A stretch of 64,000 nucleotides of DNA from an uncultured Lachnospiraceae bacterium (GTDB lineage Bacteria; Bacillota; Clostridia; Lachnospirales; Lachnospiraceae), in contig URRQ01000006.1 of the NCBI GenBank assembly GCA_900550235.1, positions 1 to 64,000 on the forward strand, given 5' to 3'. A program made the translations under genes and the position numbers. The notes beneath the pieces are model-generated. The model did no database searches, was not told the DNA's origin, and saw only the letters and a list, made by a program, of their open reading frames with translations. Shown piece after piece: positions 1-6,588 of the stretch; positions within the stretch are counted from its first letter, which is position 1; each line of letters starts with the position of its first letter.

Positions 1-462
1 TGAGACCTAATGCAGCTGTATCTAATTCTAAGTTTTTCACTTCAACTTCTGCTGCTTGTTTTCCAGTTGTTTCATCAAAGTAATTAATTTTTACTGATTT
101 TGTTGTTGGTTTCTCTGGTTTTTCTGTTTCTACAGGTTTTACGCCTACATATACATAACCGTCCACAACTGCATAACTATTTTCTTCTTTTACAAGTTCA
201 TATCCTTCTGGCAAATAGCTCTTGATAACTTTGAGACCTAATGCAGCTGTATCTAATTCTAAGTTTTTCACTTCAACTTCTGCTGCCTGTTTTTCAGTTG
301 TTTCATCAAAGTAATTAATTTTTACTGATTTTGTTGTTGGCTTCTCTGGCTTTTTGTTATTTTTAACGGATACAATAACAACACCATTAGCATCTACTTT
401 ATAGCTTTCTTTTTCATCTAGCAATTCACACTTCTCTGGTAAATGGCTCTTTACAACTTTTA
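1..462 (-). repeat. Tandem 231-bp coding repeat
   Basis: Positions 1-121 and 232-352 are nearly identical, differing at only a few bases, which gives a repeat unit of 231 bp (77 codons). A more diverged relative of the unit occupies roughly 354-580. The array runs off the left window edge. Near-identity of adjacent copies suggests recent expansion and a variable copy number. Confidence 0.85.
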
Positions 463-679
463 GACTAACCGCTCCTATTTCATCTGGCTGTCCAAGTAAG
501 TCATAACTTCCAACAATATCTCCCTTTTCATCCTGGTACTTAATTGTAATCGTTCTAGTTTTTGCAGTTTCCTGCTTTGCTTCTACTGGTTCAGCTGCAT
601 ATACTGGTACACTTGTTGTTACAACTGTAGCAGCCATGATTGCAGCTAAACAAACACGCATTAAATTTTTTCTGTACAT
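1..679 (-). CDS. Secreted protein with tandem repeats (3' end outside window)
   Basis: The reading frame is open from an ATG at 677-679 to the window edge, so the C-terminus is missing. A strong GGAGGAG ribosome site precedes the ATG. The first ~30 residues are a typical Sec signal peptide: basic start, Ala/Val-rich core, cleavage probably after VYAA. The mature part begins with a diverged module of about 75 residues, followed by near-identical modules of 77 residues. Each module contains an INYFDETT-type strand and a LPEGYEL-type segment, and modules are joined by Lys/Pro/Glu/Thr linkers. This resembles repeated beta-sandwich modules (MucBP-like or similar) in Gram-positive surface proteins, but I do not identify the family. 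A role in surface exposure or adhesion is inference; any anchor motif would lie outside the window. Confidence 0.75.
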   Translation of the reverse strand, partial: MYRKNLMRVCLAAIMAATVVTTSVPVYAAEPVEAKQETAKTRTITIKYQDEKGDIVGSYDLLGQPDEIGAVSLKVVKSHLPEKCELLDEKESYKVDANGVVIVSVKNNKKPEKPTTKSVKINYFDETTEKQAAEVEVKNLELDTAALGLKVIKSYLPEGYELVKEENSYAVVDGYVYVGVKPVETEKPEKPTTKSVKINYFDETTGKQAAEVEVKNLELDTAALGL

Positions 680-1076
680 TGTTATCTCCTCCCATATACA
701 TATTTTAATAAATAATACTATAACAGTCAGATTATGTACTCCACCTCATTTTTATGTCATTCTCATCAAGCATTACTTATCACTATACTTTAAACTATAG
801 CTTAATATACGGTGAATAAGCATACCCCTCCCGTTATTTATAGCTTTATATTAGCCTTTAATGCAGTATTTGTCAATGCTTTTTACTTTTTTTCCCTTTC
901 ACCCCCCCCCTATTTTTTTGTATTTTTTTCAGTACATTTGTATTTTGTGTAATTTTTTTATTGAAACTCCCGTTTTTTAACCAGTCGGTAACTTACCTTG
1001 ATAAAGATCTGAGGAAATTTCTTTTTTATGTTATACTCTTTTCGTCTAAACCGGATGCTTATAGAAGGGATGCTCC
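680..1076. other. Intergenic region with a C9 homopolymer
   Basis: Apart from the promoter at 848-876, this AT-rich stretch holds no convincing gene. A run of nine C (902-910) followed by T-rich sequence lies about 26 bp upstream of the -35 box. Homopolymers in this position can slip in copy number. The ORF reading rightward from 961 shows no family features and no good ribosome site. Confidence 0.5.
848..876 (-). promoter_or_regulatory. Sigma-A promoter for the secreted repeat protein
   Basis: On the minus strand a consensus -35 TTGACA (871-876) is separated by 17 bp from TAATAT (848-853). Transcription would start near 841 and leave a leader of about 160 nt before the ATG at 679. Confidence 0.65.
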
Positions 1077-1359
1077 TCACCGTTGGAATAGCTGCCGAAA
1101 CTGCCCACAATGGATGTTTTTTTTATCTTCCGCGGACTTAATAACAGCATTCTCATCATCCTCATGGAACAAGTTAGTGTTTATAAGCGTCATCTCTTTA
1201 ATATGGGACTGCTTCTTTCGCTCATTTCTTTGAAACGTTTTTCCGGTATCAGTACCGCACAATTTTTACAGATATGGGCACTATGACCTTTGCTGGAAAA
1301 CTCTCATCGGATTTATATTTTCCACAAACTTTGCAATAGCACCCGTGTTTCTTTGCCAT
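1077..1359 (-). pseudogene. Decayed small Cys-rich (zinc-ribbon-like) protein
   Basis: An ATG at 1357-1359 starts MAKKHGCYCKVCGKYKS, typical of small Firmicutes proteins with two CxxC pairs. The frame then breaks near 1300: the next frame supplies the expected FSSKGHSAHICKNCAVL stretch. A second shift near 1205 moves the continuation into the frame ending at 1077. Reading across the three frames restores a protein of about 90 residues, so this is a frameshifted remnant and not three small genes. The function of the family is not known to me. Confidence 0.6.
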
Positions 1360-1396
1360 CCGCTAAATCCCCCTATTATTGATTTTCAACCATATC

Positions 1397-2620
1397 TCAA
1401 ATGAGATTGCTGGGGATAAAGCAGTTATCGGCATCAATCGGGATAGGTTCCTCGCACATACAAATAATTCCACCACTGCCACGTTTCAAAGATGCTTTGT
1501 CGATTACGTTGTATTTTTTTACCTCACGACGGTCGGGTGCAGCACTCTTTTTAATCTCCAACGGATGAATAACATTGTTTTCTTCCACAAATACATCTAT
1601 TTCTTTGGCATTGGAGTCCCGGAAATAGGTGATATTTACTTTAGACTTTGCGTAGGCATAGTTCTTAACAAGCTCCATCACAACATAGTTCTCGTAATAA
1701 TGACCGCTTGCCGCACCATTACGCAGAGTATCCGGTGTCAGCCACATAGAAAGATACGCGCACAATCCGGTATCGCAAAAATACAGCTTCGGGGTTTTGC
1801 TGAACCGTTTCAGTTCATTGTTGGAATACGGTGCAAGTAGATAAATGATATGAAGTCTTACCAGCACTTTCAGCCATTCCTTCGCTGTACTCGGTGCAAT
1901 ATCGGCGGATTCAGCCAGGGTTGTGTAATTGACCTGCTCCGCCACAAGTGAGGCACAACCAACAAGAAATTTGTGGAACCGAACGGTATCCGTAATTCCT
2001 CCAGCTTCAGTCACATCCCGCATCAGATACGTGTCGATGTAAGAGTTGAAATACTCCTGCCGAAGCTCATCGTCCACGCCCTGCACCTGTGGCATACCGC
2101 CCTCCCAAATATGATTGAATACTTGAAGCACATCGTTTTTTGGAAGTTTACGCTGTCTTGCCTGCAAAGTGGCAAGCGAGAAATCCAAATCGGTATCAAA
2201 GACCATTCCTGCTTTTTCTCTTGCGGAAAGACTATACAGTTCCAGTATCCCGATTCTTCCGGCAAGTGTTTCACGCACTCGCTCCATCATTTTGTATTGC
2301 TGCGAACCGGTCAACCAAATAAGACCTTTCTCCTCACTCTCATCACAAATCACCTTGATTTGCTCGAACAACTCTGGCGCTTTCTGCACCTCATCAATGA
2401 GAATCGGCGGCTTATAGGTTTGGAAGAACAATACCGGGTCGCTTTGAGCTAATTCTCTTGCCATAGCATTGTCCATCGTGACATAGGTTCTGTTGCTGTC
2501 AGCTAAATGCTTCAGCATAGTGGTTTTTCCAACCTGTCTCGCACCGGTCACAAGGATAACCTTGAAAAAATCATTAAGTTTCAGAAACTTTCGTTCAAGT
2601 TCTCGTGTAATATATACCAT
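1397..2620 (-). CDS. AAA+ ATP-binding protein with DUF4143-type C-terminus
   Basis: This 407-residue protein has a clear Walker A (GARQVGKTT, about residues 26-34), a Walker B-like PILIDEVQKAPEL near 70-82 and a sensor-like WLTGSQQYKMM. A winged-helix-like middle follows. The C-terminal half matches the DUF4143 pattern, with a nuclease-like ending that includes EIDVFVEENNVIHPLEIKKS. The family (AAA_14/DUF4143) is widespread in gut anaerobes, is often accessory, and has no established biochemical role; DNA or nuclease-related functions are guesses. A GGAGG ribosome site precedes the ATG. It is not obviously in an operon with its neighbours. Confidence 0.8.
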   Translation of the reverse strand: MVYITRELERKFLKLNDFFKVILVTGARQVGKTTMLKHLADSNRTYVTMDNAMARELAQSDPVLFFQTYKPPILIDEVQKAPELFEQIKVICDESEEKGLIWLTGSQQYKMMERVRETLAGRIGILELYSLSAREKAGMVFDTDLDFSLATLQARQRKLPKNDVLQVFNHIWEGGMPQVQGVDDELRQEYFNSYIDTYLMRDVTEAGGITDTVRFHKFLVGCASLVAEQVNYTTLAESADIAPSTAKEWLKVLVRLHIIYLLAPYSNNELKRFSKTPKLYFCDTGLCAYLSMWLTPDTLRNGAASGHYYENYVVMELVKNYAYAKSKVNITYFRDSNAKEIDVFVEENNVIHPLEIKKSAAPDRREVKKYNVIDKASLKRGSGGIICMCEEPIPIDADNCFIPSNLI

Positions 2621-2755
2621 AACACGCCTCCATTTTATGATAATCTGTGGTCAATCATATTTTATCATAATATATCCATATACTCAAGAAAATATACGCA
2701 TTATGTTTTTTATTACTGCATGGTTTTCAGCCCTGCAAGTTCGCAGGCGTGTTTT

Positions 2756-2858
2756 CCTTCCTCCAATCTCAATTACAAATCCGATTTTCTATGTGACGAA
2801 CGTCACGGATTTTTAGAATATTAGATAAATAGAAACCTTGATTTGTGTTATATAGCAT
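2756..2858. repeat. 103-bp direct repeat, left copy
   Basis: This segment matches 3998-4100 with one mismatch seen (2853 versus 4095). The two copies are offset by 1242 bp and flank the Rpn-type gene. Each copy contains the palindromic core GTGACGAACGTCAC, here within 2792-2807, resembling a CRP/FNR-type half-site pair. Confidence 0.9.
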
Positions 2859-2953
2859 CGCATCCTATACATGATATACAATTGCATTTATCAGATTAAA
2901 AAGACAGAAGCATAGCATGTTTCCTGTCTAAACCTCTGCCTTTTCCAATCTCA

Positions 2954-3922
2954 CTACTTCCAGTATTCTTTTATGTACTTTTCTGCCTCTTCTTTTCCTA
3001 GAGAAAATTCCTTCTGAATCTTTTCTAACGTATTCTCTTTCGAAACATGGAACTCTTGGCAGGTTCTTATTACTCCTATAATTTCTCCGCTTTTTAGTCC
3101 GATTTGTTTTCCATCTTCCAGTCCAATCCGTTTTCCATCTTCTAAGCCGATTCGTTTTCCATCTTCCAATCCGACTTGATGTCCTTCATTCCATGATTCT
3201 TCTTTTATAAATTCCCGATATTCATTTTCATCCCATTCTGTTAAAATACTATCCACGATTTCGCTCCTGTTCTTACGAAGTATCTCTGCAAGGATATCAT
3301 TCTGAATGCATTCGTCTATCGCCTGTTCGACCGCTTCCTGATGTTCCATTCCTTCCGCAAGATTTCTACGGATGATTTCAATAAACTGGGCATATTCTTT
3401 CAGCGTCTTGCAACGTTCCATCAATTCTTTATTATGTCCGTAATTCACATTCAACACCAACGCCGTACATTCCAATGATGGATTTTTCTCCTTTCCATTT
3501 CCGATAAAAACGGAACTTAGTTTCAATTCCTGACGTTCCGGCTTTTCCTCAATCCCATTATAAAAAATAATATACTGTGGAAAAGGAATCTTAAGTTCCG
3601 AAGTGGAATATAACTTATGCTTCTTCGGTTCAATATAGGCTTTGTATACAGATGAAAAATAAAACAATCCACGCAATGGAAGGTTCGGACAAAAGGTACT
3701 TTGGTGTTCATAGAGATTCATCTCATCTCCAATAATAAATGATAGATCGTTCCGCATTCCCATATACACCACATCTTCTATCGTCGTAATCTCCAACTCT
3801 TCCGGATTTGTATAATCACTTTCATTCACAGCATTATAAAGCTCCAATAACTCTTTCTTTTCGTGAAAAATCAGACGGAATAAACGGTCTTTATACTTCG
3901 TATTCAATTTATAATCATTCAT
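2954..3922 (-). CDS. Rpn/PD-(D/E)XK nuclease-family protein
   Basis: The 322-residue protein starts with the pattern of Rpn or PD-(D/E)XK 'transposase' proteins: KYKDRLFRLIF near the start, a conserved Asp in NDLSFIIGDEMNLYEHQST (about residues 58-76) and FPQYIIFYNG around 130. The Asp...Glu-x-Gln arrangement is the expected active-site geometry. The C-terminus contains three to four 8-residue repeats (GLEDGKRI type, about residues 245-280), encoded by 24-bp DNA repeats at about 3103-3180 and probably variable in number. Known Rpn proteins have DNA endonuclease activity and raise recombination; other roles including phage defence have been proposed for the wider group. A GGAGGAG ribosome site precedes the ATG. 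The gene lies exactly between two direct repeats. Confidence 0.8.
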   Translation of the reverse strand: MNDYKLNTKYKDRLFRLIFHEKKELLELYNAVNESDYTNPEELEITTIEDVVYMGMRNDLSFIIGDEMNLYEHQSTFCPNLPLRGLFYFSSVYKAYIEPKKHKLYSTSELKIPFPQYIIFYNGIEEKPERQELKLSSVFIGNGKEKNPSLECTALVLNVNYGHNKELMERCKTLKEYAQFIEIIRRNLAEGMEHQEAVEQAIDECIQNDILAEILRKNRSEIVDSILTEWDENEYREFIKEESWNEGHQVGLEDGKRIGLEDGKRIGLEDGKQIGLKSGEIIGVIRTCQEFHVSKENTLEKIQKEFSLGKEEAEKYIKEYWK

Positions 3923-3997
3923 ATGGCTCCTCCTTACATTTTACCAAAATGTTCACATATCGACAACCCTATGGGCAGACTTTCCCCATTGGACTCA

Positions 3998-4100
3998 CCT
4001 TCCTCCAATCTCAATTACAAATCCGATTTTCTATGTGACGAACGTCACGGATTTTTAGAATATTAGATAAATAGAAACCTTGATTTGTGTTATAAAGCAT
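3998..4100. repeat. 103-bp direct repeat, right copy
   Basis: This is the second copy of the repeat at 2756-2858. Its palindromic core lies at 4034-4049. It lies upstream of the Rpn-type gene and downstream of the prd operon terminator. Confidence 0.9.
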
Positions 4101-4134
4101 AGCACACATACCTCTGATATTCAACTGCTTTTAT

Positions 4135-4176
4135 AAAAAAATTCGGTCTGCAACTTATGTACAGTCCGAATTTTTT
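4135..4176 (-). terminator. Terminator of the prd operon
   Basis: Reading leftward, AAATTCGG and its complement CCGAATTT form a stem around the last codons of prdE, with A-rich and T-rich flanks. The prdE stop codon sits inside the loop, so the terminator overlaps the gene end. The hairpin could act in both directions. Confidence 0.65.
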
Positions 4177-4631
4177 CTCATCTTTAATTTCAGCATTGCT
4201 GTTACTTTTCTTGCATCTAACTCTGTCACATTGTTTTCTCCAACTACGCAAGTTTCAATGCCTTCTTTGCTTTTATTAATGTCTAAAATTTGTCCTAGAT
4301 GTTCATTTTCCACAACAAATTTTCCATTTACTCCACTAAATTTAAGTCCTGCAACCGGAATCCCTCTTGTCTCAATTTCTTCCACAGTATTCGCATAATC
4401 TACATCACTGTTTCCCCATCCGTCAGATGACATAATCACTCCGTCCGCTCTCATTGCTTCCGCCCATACCGCAGTCCTACGACCAACAAGCAATTTATCT
4501 TCATTTCCATCCGGAGTTCCTACTATAATTATCCCCATCAAATCCAAATCTTCATCCGCTGACACAATATCCAAAAGCGGATCTCGAAAATGATGTAGAG
4601 ACGTTTCTTTTGTAGACGGTCCAATTCCCAT
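4155..4631 (-). CDS. prdE: PrdE, D-proline reductase cluster protein related to the PrdA C-terminal part
   Basis: At 158 residues it aligns along its length with the C-terminal segment of PrdA in this window. Its MGIGPSTKET start corresponds to CIGPASKEM after the PrdA cleavage cysteine, and shared blocks include LMGIIIVGTP and the GRRT / SKRV region. The Cys that becomes the pyruvoyl group in PrdA is replaced by the initiating Met-Gly. The ATG at 4631 is chosen over the one 18 nt upstream because AGGAGGAGA sits at proper distance. It follows prdD closely and is the last prd gene. PrdE occurs in prd clusters of Stickland clostridia; its biochemical role is not established. Confidence 0.85.
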   Translation of the reverse strand: MGIGPSTKETSLHHFRDPLLDIVSADEDLDLMGIIIVGTPDGNEDKLLVGRRTAVWAEAMRADGVIMSSDGWGNSDVDYANTVEEIETRGIPVAGLKFSGVNGKFVVENEHLGQILDINKSKEGIETCVVGENNVTELDARKVTAMLKLKMRKNSDCT

Positions 4632-4645
4632 ATCTTCTCCTCCTA

Positions 4646-5410
4646 TCATTGCATCGAACGCAGTATTCCGTCACGGTATTCATTCGGCGTAACCAGTACC
4701 GGCATATTCCCCATGTCGATAATGGACTTTCCGCCTTCCATTCCAGACGGTTCTTTTCCAAACAGATGCATGTCATACATGGCTCCTTGACCTGCGACTT
4801 GTTTGACAATGAGCACTCGTTTTTTTCCAGGTCGTGCAACATCGTGATATTCATGCCTTTCTGTACACATATCTCCACGGAACTTCTTCATTTGCTCCCG
4901 AAATTCTTGAATAAACCTGTCACACATCTTATGCGCTTCCGTCACCGCGTGACGCTCTTGTCCCATTCCTGCTTGAAAGGTCACATCAAAACTTATGATC
5001 AGATCATTTTTTGAAGGCGTTCCCGCTCTACCGAAGTACAACTGTTCTTTTAAAATTCCTTCCGAAGATCCAAATTCTGCAGTTTGTTTTCCATTCACGT
5101 CCACTCCGGTTAGTATTACATATACACCGGTTAAAGTATGCGTAATCCCATCTCCTATTTTACCAAGCACTTTCGTTGAGATCGGAATTATGTCCATCAT
5201 TGTATTTGTAAATTTATCCCACTCACCCGGTCTAACAATTTTCACCGACGCAGATGCAATTTCTTCTTTATTATATAGAAATCTTTCCACATTTTGATCA
5301 ATCATAATCCGTCCATCGGTTGTTACTTTGTTTTCATCCCCATATTCTGCATGATCTATATGGAAGGCTTTGATAACAAGTCTCCTTAAATCCTTCTCTC
5401 CTTGTACCAT
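4646..5410 (-). CDS. prdD: PrdD, D-proline reductase cluster protein related to the PrdA middle region
   Basis: The 254-residue protein parallels the region of PrdA just before its cleavage site. Shared features are GEFGSSEG (PrdA) versus AEFGSSEG, the RRPGKKKVVIVK versus ARPGKKRVLIVK block, GQGAM, and a PVLVTP end that stops where PrdA has its Thr-Cys cleavage point. PrdD and PrdE together thus look like a PrdA paralog split at the pyruvoyl site. AAAGGAA precedes the ATG. The stop lies just upstream of the prdE ribosome site, so translation may be coupled. Role in the complex is unknown; substrate binding or assembly is inference. Confidence 0.85.
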   Translation of the reverse strand: MVQGEKDLRRLVIKAFHIDHAEYGDENKVTTDGRIMIDQNVERFLYNKEEIASASVKIVRPGEWDKFTNTMMDIIPISTKVLGKIGDGITHTLTGVYVILTGVDVNGKQTAEFGSSEGILKEQLYFGRAGTPSKNDLIISFDVTFQAGMGQERHAVTEAHKMCDRFIQEFREQMKKFRGDMCTERHEYHDVARPGKKRVLIVKQVAGQGAMYDMHLFGKEPSGMEGGKSIIDMGNMPVLVTPNEYRDGILRSMQ

Positions 5411-5474
5411 AATTCGTTCCTTTCATAATTCCCTAATTTAAGGTTTATTGTAGCAAAAACCGCATTTTTTCGCA

Positions 5475-5560
5475 ATGGGGACAGGACTATTTGCAAAAAG
5501 GGACAGGGCAAAACGTAATTGGGGACGTAGTAAATCTGCACTTTACTACGTCCCCAATTA
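5475..5560. repeat. REP-like palindrome between prdB and prdD
   Basis: The arms AATTGGGGACGTAGTAAA (about 5518-5535) and CTTTACTACGTCCCCAATT (about 5541-5559) form a near-perfect stem of about 18 bp around a short loop. Next to it are two GGGACAGG motifs (5476 and 5502 regions). The form resembles REP-type elements mobilised by RAYT/IS200-like transposases in Firmicutes. It abuts the prdB stop codon and would fold in the prd mRNA. Confidence 0.65.
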
Positions 5561-5561
5561 A

Positions 5562-6287
5562 TTATACTTTTGCTACATATTCGAATGGCAATGGAACAAT
5601 CTTTCCAGGTGTCTGGATTTCTACTAACTGTTCAAGTGTTGCCTTTACGATGTCTGTCTGCATCTGTTTGTTATTAGGTTCTCCTGCGTTTGCACCCATC
5701 GGAACGAGTGGAGCAACTGCACGAGGTGTACCGGACTGACGTACAACCGGTGGAAGAGCTGCAATAATAATTGTAGGAATTCCAGCTTCTTCAATCGCTC
5801 TCTGCACCAATACTGCAGAGCGGTGGCAAGTACCTCAACCAGCTGTAAGGATAACTGCATCTACCCCTTCTTCTTTAAACATCTGCGCGATAGCCGGACC
5901 AGTTTCATGTTTGAATTTTTCCTGGTTTCCACCACCACCCATGAAACCTGCGTGTACAGGTGCACAAGCTTTGATAAATCCTTCTTTTGCTAATTCATGG
6001 ATTCTGTCAATCGGGAACATACAGTTGATATCTTTATTAACGTCACTATTATCATATCCGCCATGTGATACCATCAATTCATTTGATGGCATTGTATCTG
6101 TAACTTTTCTCCATGTAAAGTCACCAGCAAGGTTAAATCTTTCCTGATCTTTGTGGTGAACACCTGCTGCTGTAGCAAGTGCGATTGTCATATCTTTTAA
6201 CTCTTTTGTTACAGGAGTCCATACAGATGGAGGTGTAATCGGAACAAAAATCTCTGACTGCATCCCTTTAACTGTTGTTAAACTCAT
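5562..6287 (-). CDS. prdB: PrdB, selenocysteine subunit of D-proline reductase
   Basis: The frame runs through an in-frame TGA at 5835-5837, giving 241 residues with Sec at position 151. The site reads ILTAG-U-GTCH, the UxxC redox motif of PrdB; the known C. sticklandii protein has the same length and a Sec at about 152. PrdB is the Sec-bearing subunit that reductively cleaves the D-proline C-N bond to 5-aminovalerate with the pyruvoyl subunit from PrdA. Reading the TGA as stop would split it into a 150-residue piece and an orphan tail. The start ATG directly follows the small gene (they share base 6287). Sec insertion is supported by selA, selB, selC and selD in this window. Confidence 0.95.
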
Positions 6288-6574
6288 TATTTTGCCTCCT
6301 TATTTTCTTCATTATTCTTACGCGCTTCTTCTCGTCTGCGCTTATATACATCCAGGTTACTTACATATTTCTCATTGGCTTCCGGTCCAAGCTGTTCCAC
6401 AAAACTCATGTTCCACGCAACTTCCTGACCCACTTTGATTGGATAGTCTGTAATCAGCATACGCATCGGAATCTTCAAGTATCCCAAACGACCTTTCAAG
6501 TCGATGGCTACACATCCGTCATGCACTTCTACGATGATACCTTCCATTCTAATTAATTTATCGCCATATTTCAT
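6287..6574 (-). CDS. Small conserved prd-cluster protein
   Basis: A 95-residue protein lies between prdA and prdB in the same orientation. It has a compact beta-rich N-terminal part with alternating hydrophobic residues (IIVEVHDGCVAIDLKGRLG) and a charged Arg/Glu/Lys-rich tail. I recall proteins of this kind at the same position in clostridial prd loci, but know no function. The stop codon overlaps the prdB start by one base, which implies translational coupling. It could be a small chaperone or scaffold for the reductase; this is inference. Confidence 0.75.
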   Translation of the reverse strand: MKYGDKLIRMEGIIVEVHDGCVAIDLKGRLGYLKIPMRMLITDYPIKVGQEVAWNMSFVEQLGPEANEKYVSNLDVYKRRREEARKNNEENKEAK

Positions 6575-6588
6575 AGTCTCACCTTAAA

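Noticed and set aside
1379..1840. Rightward ORF of 153 codons
   Set aside because: Opposite to the ATPase gene, no ribosome site, no family motif.
5562..5810. Separate small gene downstream of prdB
   Set aside because: It is the C-terminal part of PrdB after the Sec codon.
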